Shown here piece by piece: positions 1 through 9,288 of a DNA stretch of 64,000 nt. The translations under genes and the position numbers were made by a program. The stretch lies in NCBI GenBank assembly GCA_016873805.1, contig VGVZ01000005.1:62001-126000 (forward strand). Direction: 5' to 3'. The notes under the pieces are model-generated. The model was given only the letters and a program-made list of their open reading frames with translations, had not been told where the DNA came from and made no database searches. The first letter of the stretch is position 1; the number at the start of each line of letters is the position of its first letter. The stretch comes from Ignavibacteria bacterium. Lineage in GTDB: Bacteria > Bacteroidota > Ignavibacteria > UBA10030.

Positions 1-400
1 GACGATGGACAAGCCGACGTTTTACCAAATCAAAGAAGGGCTCGAACAACGGGTCGAGGAACTGGTCGTCGGCACGATCGAGGATGAAGCAATCGAGTTT
101 CACGCGAAAGATACGATTTGTGGACAGGTCTCAGGGCGCGAAACGAAGTTGCGTGTATTCGCCCGGAGCAATGACGCAGTGATATTTGTTGCAGGTAAGA
201 AAAGCTCAAACGGAAAAGTGCTCTTCGAAATTGCGAGAGACGCCAACGAACGTACCTATTTCATCGAAGATCCCGGAGATTTGAAGCCGGAGTGGTTCGA
301 GCATGTCGAACGTGTCGGTGTCACCGGTGCCACCTCGACGCCGCAATGGCTGATGGAATTGGTGAAGGAGCGTATCGAACAGCAGTACGATTCGAGGTAG
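1..400 (+). CDS. ispH: 4-hydroxy-3-methylbut-2-enyl diphosphate reductase (IspH), C-terminal part, truncated by window edge
   Basis: Reading frame open from the window start; C-terminal IspH-like motifs KDTICGQVSGRETKLRVFA, GKKSSNGKVLFEIAR, TYFIEDPGDL, VGVTGATSTPQWLMELV; followed by rpsA. Confidence 0.75.
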   Translation, partial: TMDKPTFYQIKEGLEQRVEELVVGTIEDEAIEFHAKDTICGQVSGRETKLRVFARSNDAVIFVAGKKSSNGKVLFEIARDANERTYFIEDPGDLKPEWFEHVERVGVTGATSTPQWLMELVKERIEQQYDSR

Positions 401-520
401 CCGAAGAATGAGGAACAACCGTCATTACTAATTACATATCAATCACCACTAACAGCAGTCCGTTGTTCGATATTCTGTTGTGCGACGATGACGGGCACGA
501 TCATCATATCGAATGACAAC

Positions 521-539
521 TCCCCCATGCAACGGGGGA
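521..539 (+). promoter_or_regulatory. Hairpin in rpsA leader directly 5' of the Shine-Dalgarno
   Basis: TCCCCC-atgcaac-GGGGGA inverted repeat followed by caggaggtttaATG. Confidence 0.4.
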
Positions 540-551
540 TCAGGAGGTTTA

Positions 552-2297
552 ATGGTAGAAGCAAATATTGCTCCGGAGCGTAATCACCAAACGGAGTATT
601 CACCGGCTGAAGTCGAGCGGATGACGAAGCTCTATGAGAGCACGCTGAGTTCGATTTCCGAGAACGAAATTGTCAAGGGACGAATCGTCCATATCGGAGA
701 GTCCTTCGTGACGGTTGATATCGGATTCAAGTCCGAGGGGATTATTTCCGCCGATGAGTTCCCTGATCTCAAAGAGATCAAGATCGGCGATCAGATCGAG
801 GTCTTCTTGGAATCGGTCGAAAACCGGGACGGTCAACTGGTACTGTCGCGCAAGCGGGCAGACTTCATGCGGATCTGGGAGAGAGTCGTACGGGCCTTCG
901 ATACCGGAGAGGTTCTCAAGGGACGATGCGTCCGACGTACGAAGGGAGGCATCGTCGTCGACCTGCTCGGGATCGATGCATTTCTTCCAGGATCGCAGAT
1001 CGATATCCGACCTGTTCGCGATTTCGACGCCTTCATCGGTCGTGAGCTGGATTTCAAGGTTGTGAAAGTAAACCATCCGTCCGAAAATGTCGTTGTCAGT
1101 CACAAAGTGCTCGTTGAGCAAGAACTGGCCGGCCAGAGGAAAGCGATCCTCGACAGCCTGGAAAAAGGGCAAATCCTCGAAGGACATGTCAAGGCCATCA
1201 CCGATTTCGGCGTCTTTGTCGATCTCGGCGGCGTCGACGGATTGGTGCACATAACCGACCTTTCGTGGGGCCGGGTCAGTCACCCTTCGGAAATCGTGAA
1301 GCTCGATCAAACGATCAACATCGTCGTTCTCGATTTCGATCAGGAGAAGAAGAGAATCTCACTCGGCTTGAAGCAGTTGCTCCCTCACCCTTGGGAAAAC
1401 ATCGAGTTCAAGTATCCGGTGGGAACGAAAATCCAGGGCAAAGTCGTCTCGCTCACGGACTACGGAGCATTCGTCGAGATCGAGAAGGGAATCGAAGGCC
1501 TCATCCATATTTCTGAGATGAGCTGGACACAGCACATCAAACACCCGTCGCAGGTTGTCTCGATGGGTCAGATTATCGATGCAGTGATTCTCTCGCTGGA
1601 CAAGGATGGAAAGAAGATCTCGCTGGGCATGAAACAGCTCGAGCCAGATCCGTGGAGATCACTCCTGGCGAAATATCCGGTCGGCTCGAAGCACGAAGGT
1701 GTCGTTCGTAACTTGACGAACTTCGGCGTCTTCGTGGAGCTTGAAGAAGGTGTGGATGGACTTGTTCACATCTCCGATCTCTCCTGGATGAAGAAGATCC
1801 GACATCCGGGTGAAGTGGTGAAAAAGGGAGACAAGATCGAAGTCGTCATCCTCGGGATTGACGTCGACCAGCGGCGAATTTCCCTCGGCCACAAACAGAT
1901 CCAGGACAATCCGTGGGACAACTTCGAAACCTCCTACAAGGCCGGAACGGAGGTCGAAGGGAAGATTGTCCGCATCATCGAGAAGGGAGTCATCGTTGAA
2001 CTCCCCCTCGGTGTCGATGGATTTGTACCGTTGTCGCAGCTCTCGCAAACCCCTGTCAAGAATATCAATGATTCGTTCCATATCGGGGATACGCTTCCCC
2101 TGCAGGTCATTGAGTTCGATAAGGACAGCAAGAAGATCGTCCTCTCGGTCATTGAGTTCTTGCGCGGGAAGGAGCAGAAGCTGGTTGACGAATATGTCGC
2201 GTCTCACCGGCTATCCCCGATGACCATGAAGGATGTGGTCACAGCATCGTTCCAGACGAGCGACTCTCCGACGGAGAAGAACGGGTCTTCGGAATAG
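552..2297 (+). CDS. rpsA: 30S ribosomal protein S1, six S1 repeats
   Basis: Repeated S1 motifs (e.g. GVFVDLGGVDGLVHITDLSWG, GAFVEIEKGIEGLIHISEMSW); AGGAGG RBS before ATG 552 favours this start over ORF start 513. Confidence 0.95.
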   Translation: MVEANIAPERNHQTEYSPAEVERMTKLYESTLSSISENEIVKGRIVHIGESFVTVDIGFKSEGIISADEFPDLKEIKIGDQIEVFLESVENRDGQLVLSRKRADFMRIWERVVRAFDTGEVLKGRCVRRTKGGIVVDLLGIDAFLPGSQIDIRPVRDFDAFIGRELDFKVVKVNHPSENVVVSHKVLVEQELAGQRKAILDSLEKGQILEGHVKAITDFGVFVDLGGVDGLVHITDLSWGRVSHPSEIVKLDQTINIVVLDFDQEKKRISLGLKQLLPHPWENIEFKYPVGTKIQGKVVSLTDYGAFVEIEKGIEGLIHISEMSWTQHIKHPSQVVSMGQIIDAVILSLDKDGKKISLGMKQLEPDPWRSLLAKYPVGSKHEGVVRNLTNFGVFVELEEGVDGLVHISDLSWMKKIRHPGEVVKKGDKIEVVILGIDVDQRRISLGHKQIQDNPWDNFETSYKAGTEVEGKIVRIIEKGVIVELPLGVDGFVPLSQLSQTPVKNINDSFHIGDTLPLQVIEFDKDSKKIVLSVIEFLRGKEQKLVDEYVASHRLSPMTMKDVVTASFQTSDSPTEKNGSSE

Positions 2298-2318
2298 TGC
2301 TTCGCACTGTGGACAGAA

Positions 2319-2352
2319 AGAGTTGCCTGGCATCTGACGGGCAACTCTTTTT
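2319..2352 (+). terminator. Rho-independent terminator after rpsA
   Basis: AGAGTTGCC ... GGCAACTCT stem followed by TTTTT. Confidence 0.8.
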
Positions 2353-2357
2353 CATAT

Positions 2358-3704
2358 ATGAAACGTGTCTTTTTTCACACACTCGGGTGTAAGCTCAACG
2401 CCACCGAGACGGCCACGATCGAGCGGCAGTTTGTTGATCGGGGTTTTTCGGTTGTCGATGGTTTGAGTTCATTCGACGTCTTCGTGTTGAACACCTGCAG
2501 CGTAACGGAACGCTCGGATCGTGAATGTCGTCAGCTCATTCGCCGGGCGCTTCGCGCCGCGCCGGAAGCGTTTGTGATTGTTGGCGGATGTTATGCGCAG
2601 CTTCAACCGGCGGCGATTGCAGCAATCGGTGGAGTAGATCTCGTTCTGGGTTCGACAGAGAAATTCCGCATCTTCGAGTACGTCGATTCATTCAAAAAGA
2701 GAAGTACACCGCTCACCTATGTTTCGGAAATCGGAGAACGACAAGATGTGGATCGTTCCACGTCAATCGGTCTCCCAGATCGGACACGCTCCTTCCTGAA
2801 AATCCAAGATGGATGCGACTACTCGTGTTCATTCTGCACGATTCCGCTGGCAAGGGGAGAAAGTCGCAGCATCCCGTTGGCCGCGATTCTGGAAGATGCC
2901 AGGACAATTGTCGAGGCGGGGTACAAGGAAATCGTTCTGACCGGTGTCAACGTGGGCGACTTCGGTTCGAAAATGGATCTCGCGCTCCTCGATGTCCTGA
3001 GATTGCTCGTGCAAGTGGAAGGAATCGAACGGATACGGATAAGCTCCGTTGAACCGAATCTTCTCTCGGATTGGCTTCTCGATTACTGGTTTGCAGAGTC
3101 GAAGATCTGCAAACACTTCCATCTTCCACTCCAATCGGGCTCCGATCGCATGCTGAGTCGGATGCGACGTCGCTACCGGCGAGAGCTGTACGAAGATCGC
3201 GTCCGTACGATCACCAACCACCTGCCTCTTGCAGGAATCGGAGCGGATGTGATTGTCGGGTTCCCGGGGGAGACGGAGGAGTTGTTTTCGGAGACGTACG
3301 ATTTTCTGCGGGACCTTCCGGTTTCGTATCTCCACGTCTTTCCGTATTCGGAGCGCCCGGATACGGAGGCCGCAAGGATGGCTGGATCTGTTGATCGGGG
3401 TGTCCGAGCACGCCGGAGCGAGCGTTTGCGTCTATTGAGTGTGCGAAAGCGGCGAATGTTCCATGAACAGGCGGTCGGGCATCAGCTGGCCGTACTGTTC
3501 GAACGACAAAGTCCGGATGGAAGATTGGAGGGATTGTCGGGAGAATACATTCGTGTGCGGGCACACGGACCGGAATCATTCGTAAACCAGATTTGCATAA
3601 CAGAAATCGTGAGGGCGAAAAATGAAACTTGTGACGGGCTGCTTCAGCAAGGAGCGCTGACGGAAGTTGTCGGAATACCGGAAGAAAGGACGAAAGATGC
3701 GTAG
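2358..3704 (+). CDS. mtaB: tRNA t6A37 methylthiotransferase MtaB (radical SAM)
   Basis: N-term MKRVFFHTLGCKLN, radical-SAM CDYSCSFCTIPLARG. Confidence 0.85.
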   Translation: MKRVFFHTLGCKLNATETATIERQFVDRGFSVVDGLSSFDVFVLNTCSVTERSDRECRQLIRRALRAAPEAFVIVGGCYAQLQPAAIAAIGGVDLVLGSTEKFRIFEYVDSFKKRSTPLTYVSEIGERQDVDRSTSIGLPDRTRSFLKIQDGCDYSCSFCTIPLARGESRSIPLAAILEDARTIVEAGYKEIVLTGVNVGDFGSKMDLALLDVLRLLVQVEGIERIRISSVEPNLLSDWLLDYWFAESKICKHFHLPLQSGSDRMLSRMRRRYRRELYEDRVRTITNHLPLAGIGADVIVGFPGETEELFSETYDFLRDLPVSYLHVFPYSERPDTEAARMAGSVDRGVRARRSERLRLLSVRKRRMFHEQAVGHQLAVLFERQSPDGRLEGLSGEYIRVRAHGPESFVNQICITEIVRAKNETCDGLLQQGALTEVVGIPEERTKDA

Positions 3705-4401
3705 TCGATCGGCTCTTGGTGTATTGTTCGTCGCCCTTTGTTTGATGTTGCACACTTCGCTGGCCAGACAGTGGGACAATGAAGCCATGAAAGTGACTGC
3801 CCAGGAAGGCATAGAGGAAACGGGGGGGAAATCGGTGCTGATGGCTGTTGCCCTTTCGCTGGTGTTACCCGGAATGGGAGAGCTCTATGCGGGGAAATTT
3901 GAATCAGGCAAGTATCATCTCTATGCCGAGGGTGGAATATGGCTCGGGTATGCGGGAATGAAATCGTACAGCGATTGGATCCGAACCGACGCACGGACAT
4001 TCGCTGTCGAGCATGCGTCGGCACAGTTTGGCGGGAAGAATGCGCAGTTCGAAGTCGACCTCGGTGACTTCAATTCGACGAGGGAGTACAATGAAGAAAT
4101 GCTGAAACGCCGGAATGTGCGCGCGCTCTACGAACATCCATCCTATACATGGGAATGGGATAGCGATCTCAATCGCCAGCGATTTCGCGACCTGCGGATC
4201 AAGAGCGACAGATTATCCGAGCACGCGACGTTTCTGATCGGGGCTGCAGTCTTGAACCGCGTGATCTCCGCCTTCTCGGCAGGACGCGCGGCTGCCAGAC
4301 AAAATAGTACCGCGCAGCAATCGTGGGATGTTCGCTCGGGAATTGTGCCGCACCGGATCGCCGGACAATCGCTTGTCGTCCGGTTCTCAACTGTGTTCTA
4401 A
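3697..4401 (+). CDS. Hypothetical exported/membrane protein
   Basis: N-terminal signal-like segment MRSRSALGVLFVALCLMLHTSLA, hydrophobic LSLVLPGMGELYAGK. Confidence 0.6.
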   Translation: MRSRSALGVLFVALCLMLHTSLARQWDNEAMKVTAQEGIEETGGKSVLMAVALSLVLPGMGELYAGKFESGKYHLYAEGGIWLGYAGMKSYSDWIRTDARTFAVEHASAQFGGKNAQFEVDLGDFNSTREYNEEMLKRRNVRALYEHPSYTWEWDSDLNRQRFRDLRIKSDRLSEHATFLIGAAVLNRVISAFSAGRAAARQNSTAQQSWDVRSGIVPHRIAGQSLVVRFSTVF

Positions 4402-4456
4402 TTCCTTCGTAGAGGTATTCTGAATCCCGCCGCGGGCGCTACGGGTTTTTCACATT

Positions 4457-5197
4457 ATGCGAAATCTGAAACTTGTCATCGAATACGACGGAACAGACTT
4501 CGTGGGATGGCAATCTCAGTCGAATGGTCCGAGTATCCAGGAAGAGATTGAGAAGGCATTCCGGAGTCTGACCCAGGAAGATGCTCGTCTTGTCGGAGCG
4601 GGACGCACCGACGCCGGTGTTCATGCGCGCGGACAGGTGGCGAACATTCGGCTGGCGACGAAACTGGAATCGTCGGAATTGTTGCGTGGTCTCAATGCTT
4701 TGCTGCCGGAATCGATTGTTGTTCATGCGGTGAAGGATGTCTCGGCCGATTTCCATGCCAGATATAGTGCCGTGTCCCGTTCGTATCGCTATCTGATTCA
4801 TCGTTCGAAGACGGCAATCGATCGGCACATGGGGTGGTATGTCGGTTGTTCTCTCGACGTGGATGCGATGCAGCGCTGTGCGGCGATCATCATGGGTGAT
4901 CATGATTTTCGGGCGTTTTGTCGAAGCATTCCGGATGCCGATCACTATCAGTGTCGCGTGATCTCGTCCTCTTGGACTCCTGTTGAGAATCGCCTATATT
5001 ATGATGTTACCGCGAATCGCTTTCTCCATGGGATGGTTCGAGCGCTCGTTGGGACTATGGTCGATGTGGGACGGGGGTTTCGACAAACGGATGAGTTCAA
5101 AACCATCTTGGAATCACGGGACCGCTCGATGGCAGGGATGTCGGCTCCTGCCAAGGGTCTTTGTTTGGAGAGGATAGAATATGATGGCGAACGCTAG
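4457..5197 (+). CDS. truA: tRNA pseudouridine(38-40) synthase TruA
   Basis: IEYDGTDFVGWQ, GAGRTDAGVHARGQV, YRYLIH motifs. Confidence 0.92.
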   Translation: MRNLKLVIEYDGTDFVGWQSQSNGPSIQEEIEKAFRSLTQEDARLVGAGRTDAGVHARGQVANIRLATKLESSELLRGLNALLPESIVVHAVKDVSADFHARYSAVSRSYRYLIHRSKTAIDRHMGWYVGCSLDVDAMQRCAAIIMGDHDFRAFCRSIPDADHYQCRVISSSWTPVENRLYYDVTANRFLHGMVRALVGTMVDVGRGFRQTDEFKTILESRDRSMAGMSAPAKGLCLERIEYDGER

Positions 5198-6008
5198 AAT
5201 CTGGATCAAGAAACGAAAACTGTTGGGTGTCCTGACGCTGGGAGTGCTGATTGGATGTGTGGGGGCGCTTGGCATCAATCTGTTTCCGGAGGGCAAAGAT
5301 ATTGAGCTTGGACTGCAGGTAGACAGCGAAATCCGGAAGGACGCAACACAATATCCCATTCTGAAGAACAGACCCGACGTGAAGAGCTATGTGGAGGAGA
5401 TAGGTCGAAAGATTCTGGCCTCCCCTGAGGTGAAGAAGCGGGGGGTGTATGCCTACGAGTTTGAAATCATCCACGACGACACCACGATCAACGCGTTCTG
5501 CACGCCGGGCGGCTATATATACGTTTACACAGGGCTGATGAAGTTCGTTGAGAACGAAGCCACGCTCGCGGGGGTACTTAGTCACGAGATCGCGCATGCA
5601 GAACGACGTCATGCGACCCGACGGATGACCAGCGCTCTTGGTGTGCAGGTTCTGTTGGCGATTGCTTTGGGGGAGAAGCCCTCTCAGCTAGTGCAGCTCT
5701 CCGGTAATCTCTTTGCCGGTCTCGGACTGTTGATGAACAGCCGATCCGATGAAACGGAATCGGATACCTATGCCCTCCGTTATCTGCAATCTACCGAGTA
5801 CTATCCTGGTGGCATCAGGTTTTTTTTCGAAAAGGTGGGACAGGGGCGGCGAGGGGGCTCCTTCGAACGGCTTCTCTCGACACACCCGCTCCCTCAAGAC
5901 CGGATCGAGCATGTGGAGAAGCTGTTGCAGCAGATGAATGCTCCCGCACCGACGGAGGAAAATCTCTTCGCGGTTCGATATACGGAATTCAAGCGTTCGT
6001 TGCCGTAG
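5181..6008 (+). CDS. M48-family metalloprotease, membrane-anchored/lipoprotein
   Basis: VLSHEIAHAERRHATRRM (HExxH), N-terminal hydrophobic segment with Cys; overlaps truA 3' end. Confidence 0.85.
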   Translation: MMANARIWIKKRKLLGVLTLGVLIGCVGALGINLFPEGKDIELGLQVDSEIRKDATQYPILKNRPDVKSYVEEIGRKILASPEVKKRGVYAYEFEIIHDDTTINAFCTPGGYIYVYTGLMKFVENEATLAGVLSHEIAHAERRHATRRMTSALGVQVLLAIALGEKPSQLVQLSGNLFAGLGLLMNSRSDETESDTYALRYLQSTEYYPGGIRFFFEKVGQGRRGGSFERLLSTHPLPQDRIEHVEKLLQQMNAPAPTEENLFAVRYTEFKRSLP

Positions 6009-6094
6009 CCGGAGGGAGACCGCGGGATAGGGACGTGGAGGCGGAGGGTGACGTGGTTGGAGCCGTCGAACATCAACAACGATAGAAAACCAGA

Positions 6095-6940
6095 TTGAAA
6101 CCACTGGGACAACTTGTTAGAAGATTGTTAGTTAGAAGCGGACTTCTCAAGGCAAGTCTCTCTGAAGAAGACCTGAAAGAAGTGATCGACGCGGGGGGTA
6201 GAAGCGGTGCGCTTGACGAGACCGAACATCAACTCATTACGAGTATTTTCGAGTTTTCGGATACAACAGCCAAGGAAATAATGGTCCCAAGGCCCGATAT
6301 CGTGGCCCTCGAAGTCGGGATGGCCCGTGATGAACTCCTCAGCCAGGTGATTGAAGAGGGGTATTCGAGGATGCCGCTCTACAGCGGGAGCATCGACAAT
6401 ATCATTGGGATCATCTACAGCAAAGATCTCCTGAGTCTTATGGAGCATGAAGATCTCATCATCTTGCAGGACATTGTTCGACCGGCCTACTTTGTGCCGG
6501 AGTCGAAGAGGATTAGCGAGCTCTTGCGCGAATTTCAGTCGAAGAAGATCCACGTGGCCATTGTGGTGGATGAATTCGGCGGCACGGAGGGGATCGTGAC
6601 GATGGAGGATATCATCGAGGAGATCGTCGGCGAAATCCATGACGAGTACGATGAAGTGAAGAAGTCCATCGAACAAGCGGGCGACGGCATTGCCATCGTC
6701 GACGGCAATATGAGTATTCACGATTTCAACGAACAATTCGGGGGATCGATTCCGGATACAGGAGACTACGAAACGCTGGCCGGTTTTCTTCAGAAGCTAA
6801 TCGGCCGCTTTCCTGAAGTGAACGAGGAGATTCCGTACGAAGGATTCACCTTCGCCATTCTCAGCAAATCTGCGCGGAGAATTCGTCAAATCAAGGTTGT
6901 TCCCCCTCCCCGGTTGGCGAAAGACGCCGAGGAGGAATAA
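6095..6940 (+). CDS. CBS-domain hemolysin/CorC-like protein, TTG start
   Basis: TAKEIMVPRPDIVALE, VVDEFGGTEGIVTMEDIIEEIVGEI. Confidence 0.85.
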   Translation: MKPLGQLVRRLLVRSGLLKASLSEEDLKEVIDAGGRSGALDETEHQLITSIFEFSDTTAKEIMVPRPDIVALEVGMARDELLSQVIEEGYSRMPLYSGSIDNIIGIIYSKDLLSLMEHEDLIILQDIVRPAYFVPESKRISELLREFQSKKIHVAIVVDEFGGTEGIVTMEDIIEEIVGEIHDEYDEVKKSIEQAGDGIAIVDGNMSIHDFNEQFGGSIPDTGDYETLAGFLQKLIGRFPEVNEEIPYEGFTFAILSKSARRIRQIKVVPPPRLAKDAEEE

Positions 6941-6970
6941 CACGTATGCGTCATCGGGAGTCGAGATATT

Positions 6971-7642
6971 GTGTCAGCTTCTGCGCGCGAAGTCTTTGTG
7001 AAAGTCAGCGGAATTACCAATCTCGAAGATGCGATGCTGGCGGTTCGGTGCCGGGTTGATGGATTGGGATTTGTTTTTGCGAGAGGGGATCCGCGCAGTA
7101 TTTCCGCCGAACGGTGCGCGGCGATTGTCGGAGCATTGCCCTCGCACATCACGAAAATCGGTGAGTTCGTCGGTTCCGATCGTCAGTACGTGCAGGGTAT
7201 TCTCTCGAAGGTCAACTTGAGTGCCGCGCAGATTGACGGTCCGCTGGGTGCCGACGATCTCGTGGATTTCGAAACAAGCGTCATCAAAGTCTTCCACCTC
7301 GCGAGCGAATTCGACATCGAGGTAATGCGGAACTATCTGGTGGACGCATTTCTCCTCGAAGCGTGCATCGACGCCGGCACTCATCGAGGCGAGAAGCTCT
7401 TTCGCTGGGATGCTGCCCAGCAAGCGACCACGTACGGAAGGGTGATTCTTTCGGGCGGTTTGACGCCAGACAACATCGGCGAAGCGGTTCGTTTCGTGCG
7501 ACCCTATGGCGTGAATGTCTCTGAAGGGGTGGAGAGGAAGCCGGGAGTCCTTGACCGTGACAGACTTCGAACGTTTGTCGCGAGGGCGAAGGCGGTGCGA
7601 CTTCTGGACGAGGAAGATGACGCTTCCAAAGAATATCCGTGA
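6971..7642 (+). CDS. trpF: Phosphoribosylanthranilate isomerase-like protein (TrpF family) with substituted catalytic residues
   Basis: VKVSGITNLEDA, LSGGLTPDNI, GVNVSEGVERKPGVLD; conserved Cys replaced by Ser, Asp by Glu. Confidence 0.75.
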   Translation: MSASAREVFVKVSGITNLEDAMLAVRCRVDGLGFVFARGDPRSISAERCAAIVGALPSHITKIGEFVGSDRQYVQGILSKVNLSAAQIDGPLGADDLVDFETSVIKVFHLASEFDIEVMRNYLVDAFLLEACIDAGTHRGEKLFRWDAAQQATTYGRVILSGGLTPDNIGEAVRFVRPYGVNVSEGVERKPGVLDRDRLRTFVARAKAVRLLDEEDDASKEYP

Positions 7643-7702
7643 TCTCATGACGATGCCCTCCACATTGCGCCTCTCCTCGTACGACCGGAAGGAACCGGGG
7701 AA

Positions 7703-9241
7703 TTGACTTCTGAAACGATCGCAAAGAATGCATTCTACAATGTTCTTGCCTTCAGCGTCAATTTCATCGTCACGTTTCTCCTCGTGCCTATCATGCTCGG
7801 CGCCCTCGGACCGATCGGCTTTGGTGTATGGGCGATCGTTCGAGTATTCGTGAACTATGCGTCGCTTGGTGATTTTGGGCTCAACAGCACGGTCACGAAG
7901 TATGTTGCCGAATACCACGCATCGAACGATCGCCACGCGATTGTTCGCGTCGTCCAGTGCGCGTTTGTCTTATATCTCGCCATCGGGATAATCCTGATAT
8001 CCCTTGCCTTTCTCTTCGAACCGCTGATCGTGGCAACATTCTTTGCATCAAGCGGAGAATTTGCCGGAGTGGTGAGCTATGTCCTGATCGGATCGTTGCT
8101 GATCTTCGGAACCAATCTGGCTTTCTCTGTCTTCAGCTCGGCTCTGGTTGGTATCCAGCGGATGGATATCACAAACGGCGTTCTGGCGTTCTTCTCGCTG
8201 ATCAACGGTGGACTGATGATCGGCGCTCTTGCGATGGGATACGGGCTGAAAGGATTGGTTTGGGCAAACGGATTGGCGACATGCTACGCGATCATCCTCA
8301 ACGGCTATTTCTATTTCAAATTGTTGGGAAATGGTATTCTGCGCACGTGGACACCGAATCGACAGAACGTTCTTCGGCTCTTTCGGTACAGCCGGCATAT
8401 TTTCGTCGGAGCGGTTGCGCACACCTTTCATATGCATTTCGACAAGCTGCTCCTGAGTTCCTTTCTGAGTCTGAGTCTGGTTTCATCATACGAGGTTGCC
8501 TCGAGAGTGATTATCCAGGCGCGTCAGATTCCGGTCTTGATGCTGCAGCCGCTTCTGCCCGCTGCATCCGATTTTGAGGCCCGCCAGGCAACAGAGAACC
8601 TGCGATCGCTCTATCTGCGCAGCATGAAATATGTCTTCGTGCTCGCCGTTCCAGTTCTCGGCTTCTTGGGTGCATTTGCGGAACCATTCACGATCGTTTG
8701 GCTAGGGGTGCGAGATCACCACATCATCCTCACGTTACAGATCCTGGTTTTTGCAAACTTCGTCAATCTCATGACAGGGCCGGGATACTTCATTTCGTTG
8801 GGAATCGGAAGGCCAGATTATTCGATGTACAGTGCCGTCGTCGGATTGGTGATACACGTTGTGCTGAGCGTTGTTCTCGTCCAGATCCTGGGATACTACG
8901 GTGCCGTTATGGGGAGTTTCGTGGCCTTGATTGCCGGGGCATGGGTGTTTCTCCACCTCATTCAGCGTCACATGGCGGTGAAGCTGAGGGAGGTTCTGTC
9001 GCACCTGTGGACACCCATCGGCTCCCTCGCTATTGCCTCAGCGCTGGCTCTCGGGGGCGGAGCTCTGATTGCCCAGCCGTTGCCGAAGTTCGCCGTCATG
9101 GCAGTCCTTGGACTCGGAATCTACGTCACCGGAATTGTCCTGTTGAAGTACTTCGATGAACACGATGTTGGTCTCATGAGGAGACTCTGGGCGTCTCTAC
9201 GGCCGTCTTGGTTTGAAGCACCCCGCGAAACACACTTCTAG
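7703..9241 (+). CDS. Polysaccharide flippase/oligosaccharide exporter (Wzx/MATE-like)
   Basis: Multi-TM protein, PIGFGVWAIVRVFVNYASLGDFGLNSTVTKYVAEY; next to glycosyltransferases. Confidence 0.85.
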   Translation: MTSETIAKNAFYNVLAFSVNFIVTFLLVPIMLGALGPIGFGVWAIVRVFVNYASLGDFGLNSTVTKYVAEYHASNDRHAIVRVVQCAFVLYLAIGIILISLAFLFEPLIVATFFASSGEFAGVVSYVLIGSLLIFGTNLAFSVFSSALVGIQRMDITNGVLAFFSLINGGLMIGALAMGYGLKGLVWANGLATCYAIILNGYFYFKLLGNGILRTWTPNRQNVLRLFRYSRHIFVGAVAHTFHMHFDKLLLSSFLSLSLVSSYEVASRVIIQARQIPVLMLQPLLPAASDFEARQATENLRSLYLRSMKYVFVLAVPVLGFLGAFAEPFTIVWLGVRDHHIILTLQILVFANFVNLMTGPGYFISLGIGRPDYSMYSAVVGLVIHVVLSVVLVQILGYYGAVMGSFVALIAGAWVFLHLIQRHMAVKLREVLSHLWTPIGSLAIASALALGGGALIAQPLPKFAVMAVLGLGIYVTGIVLLKYFDEHDVGLMRRLWASLRPSWFEAPRETHF

Positions 9242-9288
9242 CGTTGTCGAATCTGTCGATCTGCGATTGACGAACTCGAAAGCTCACT

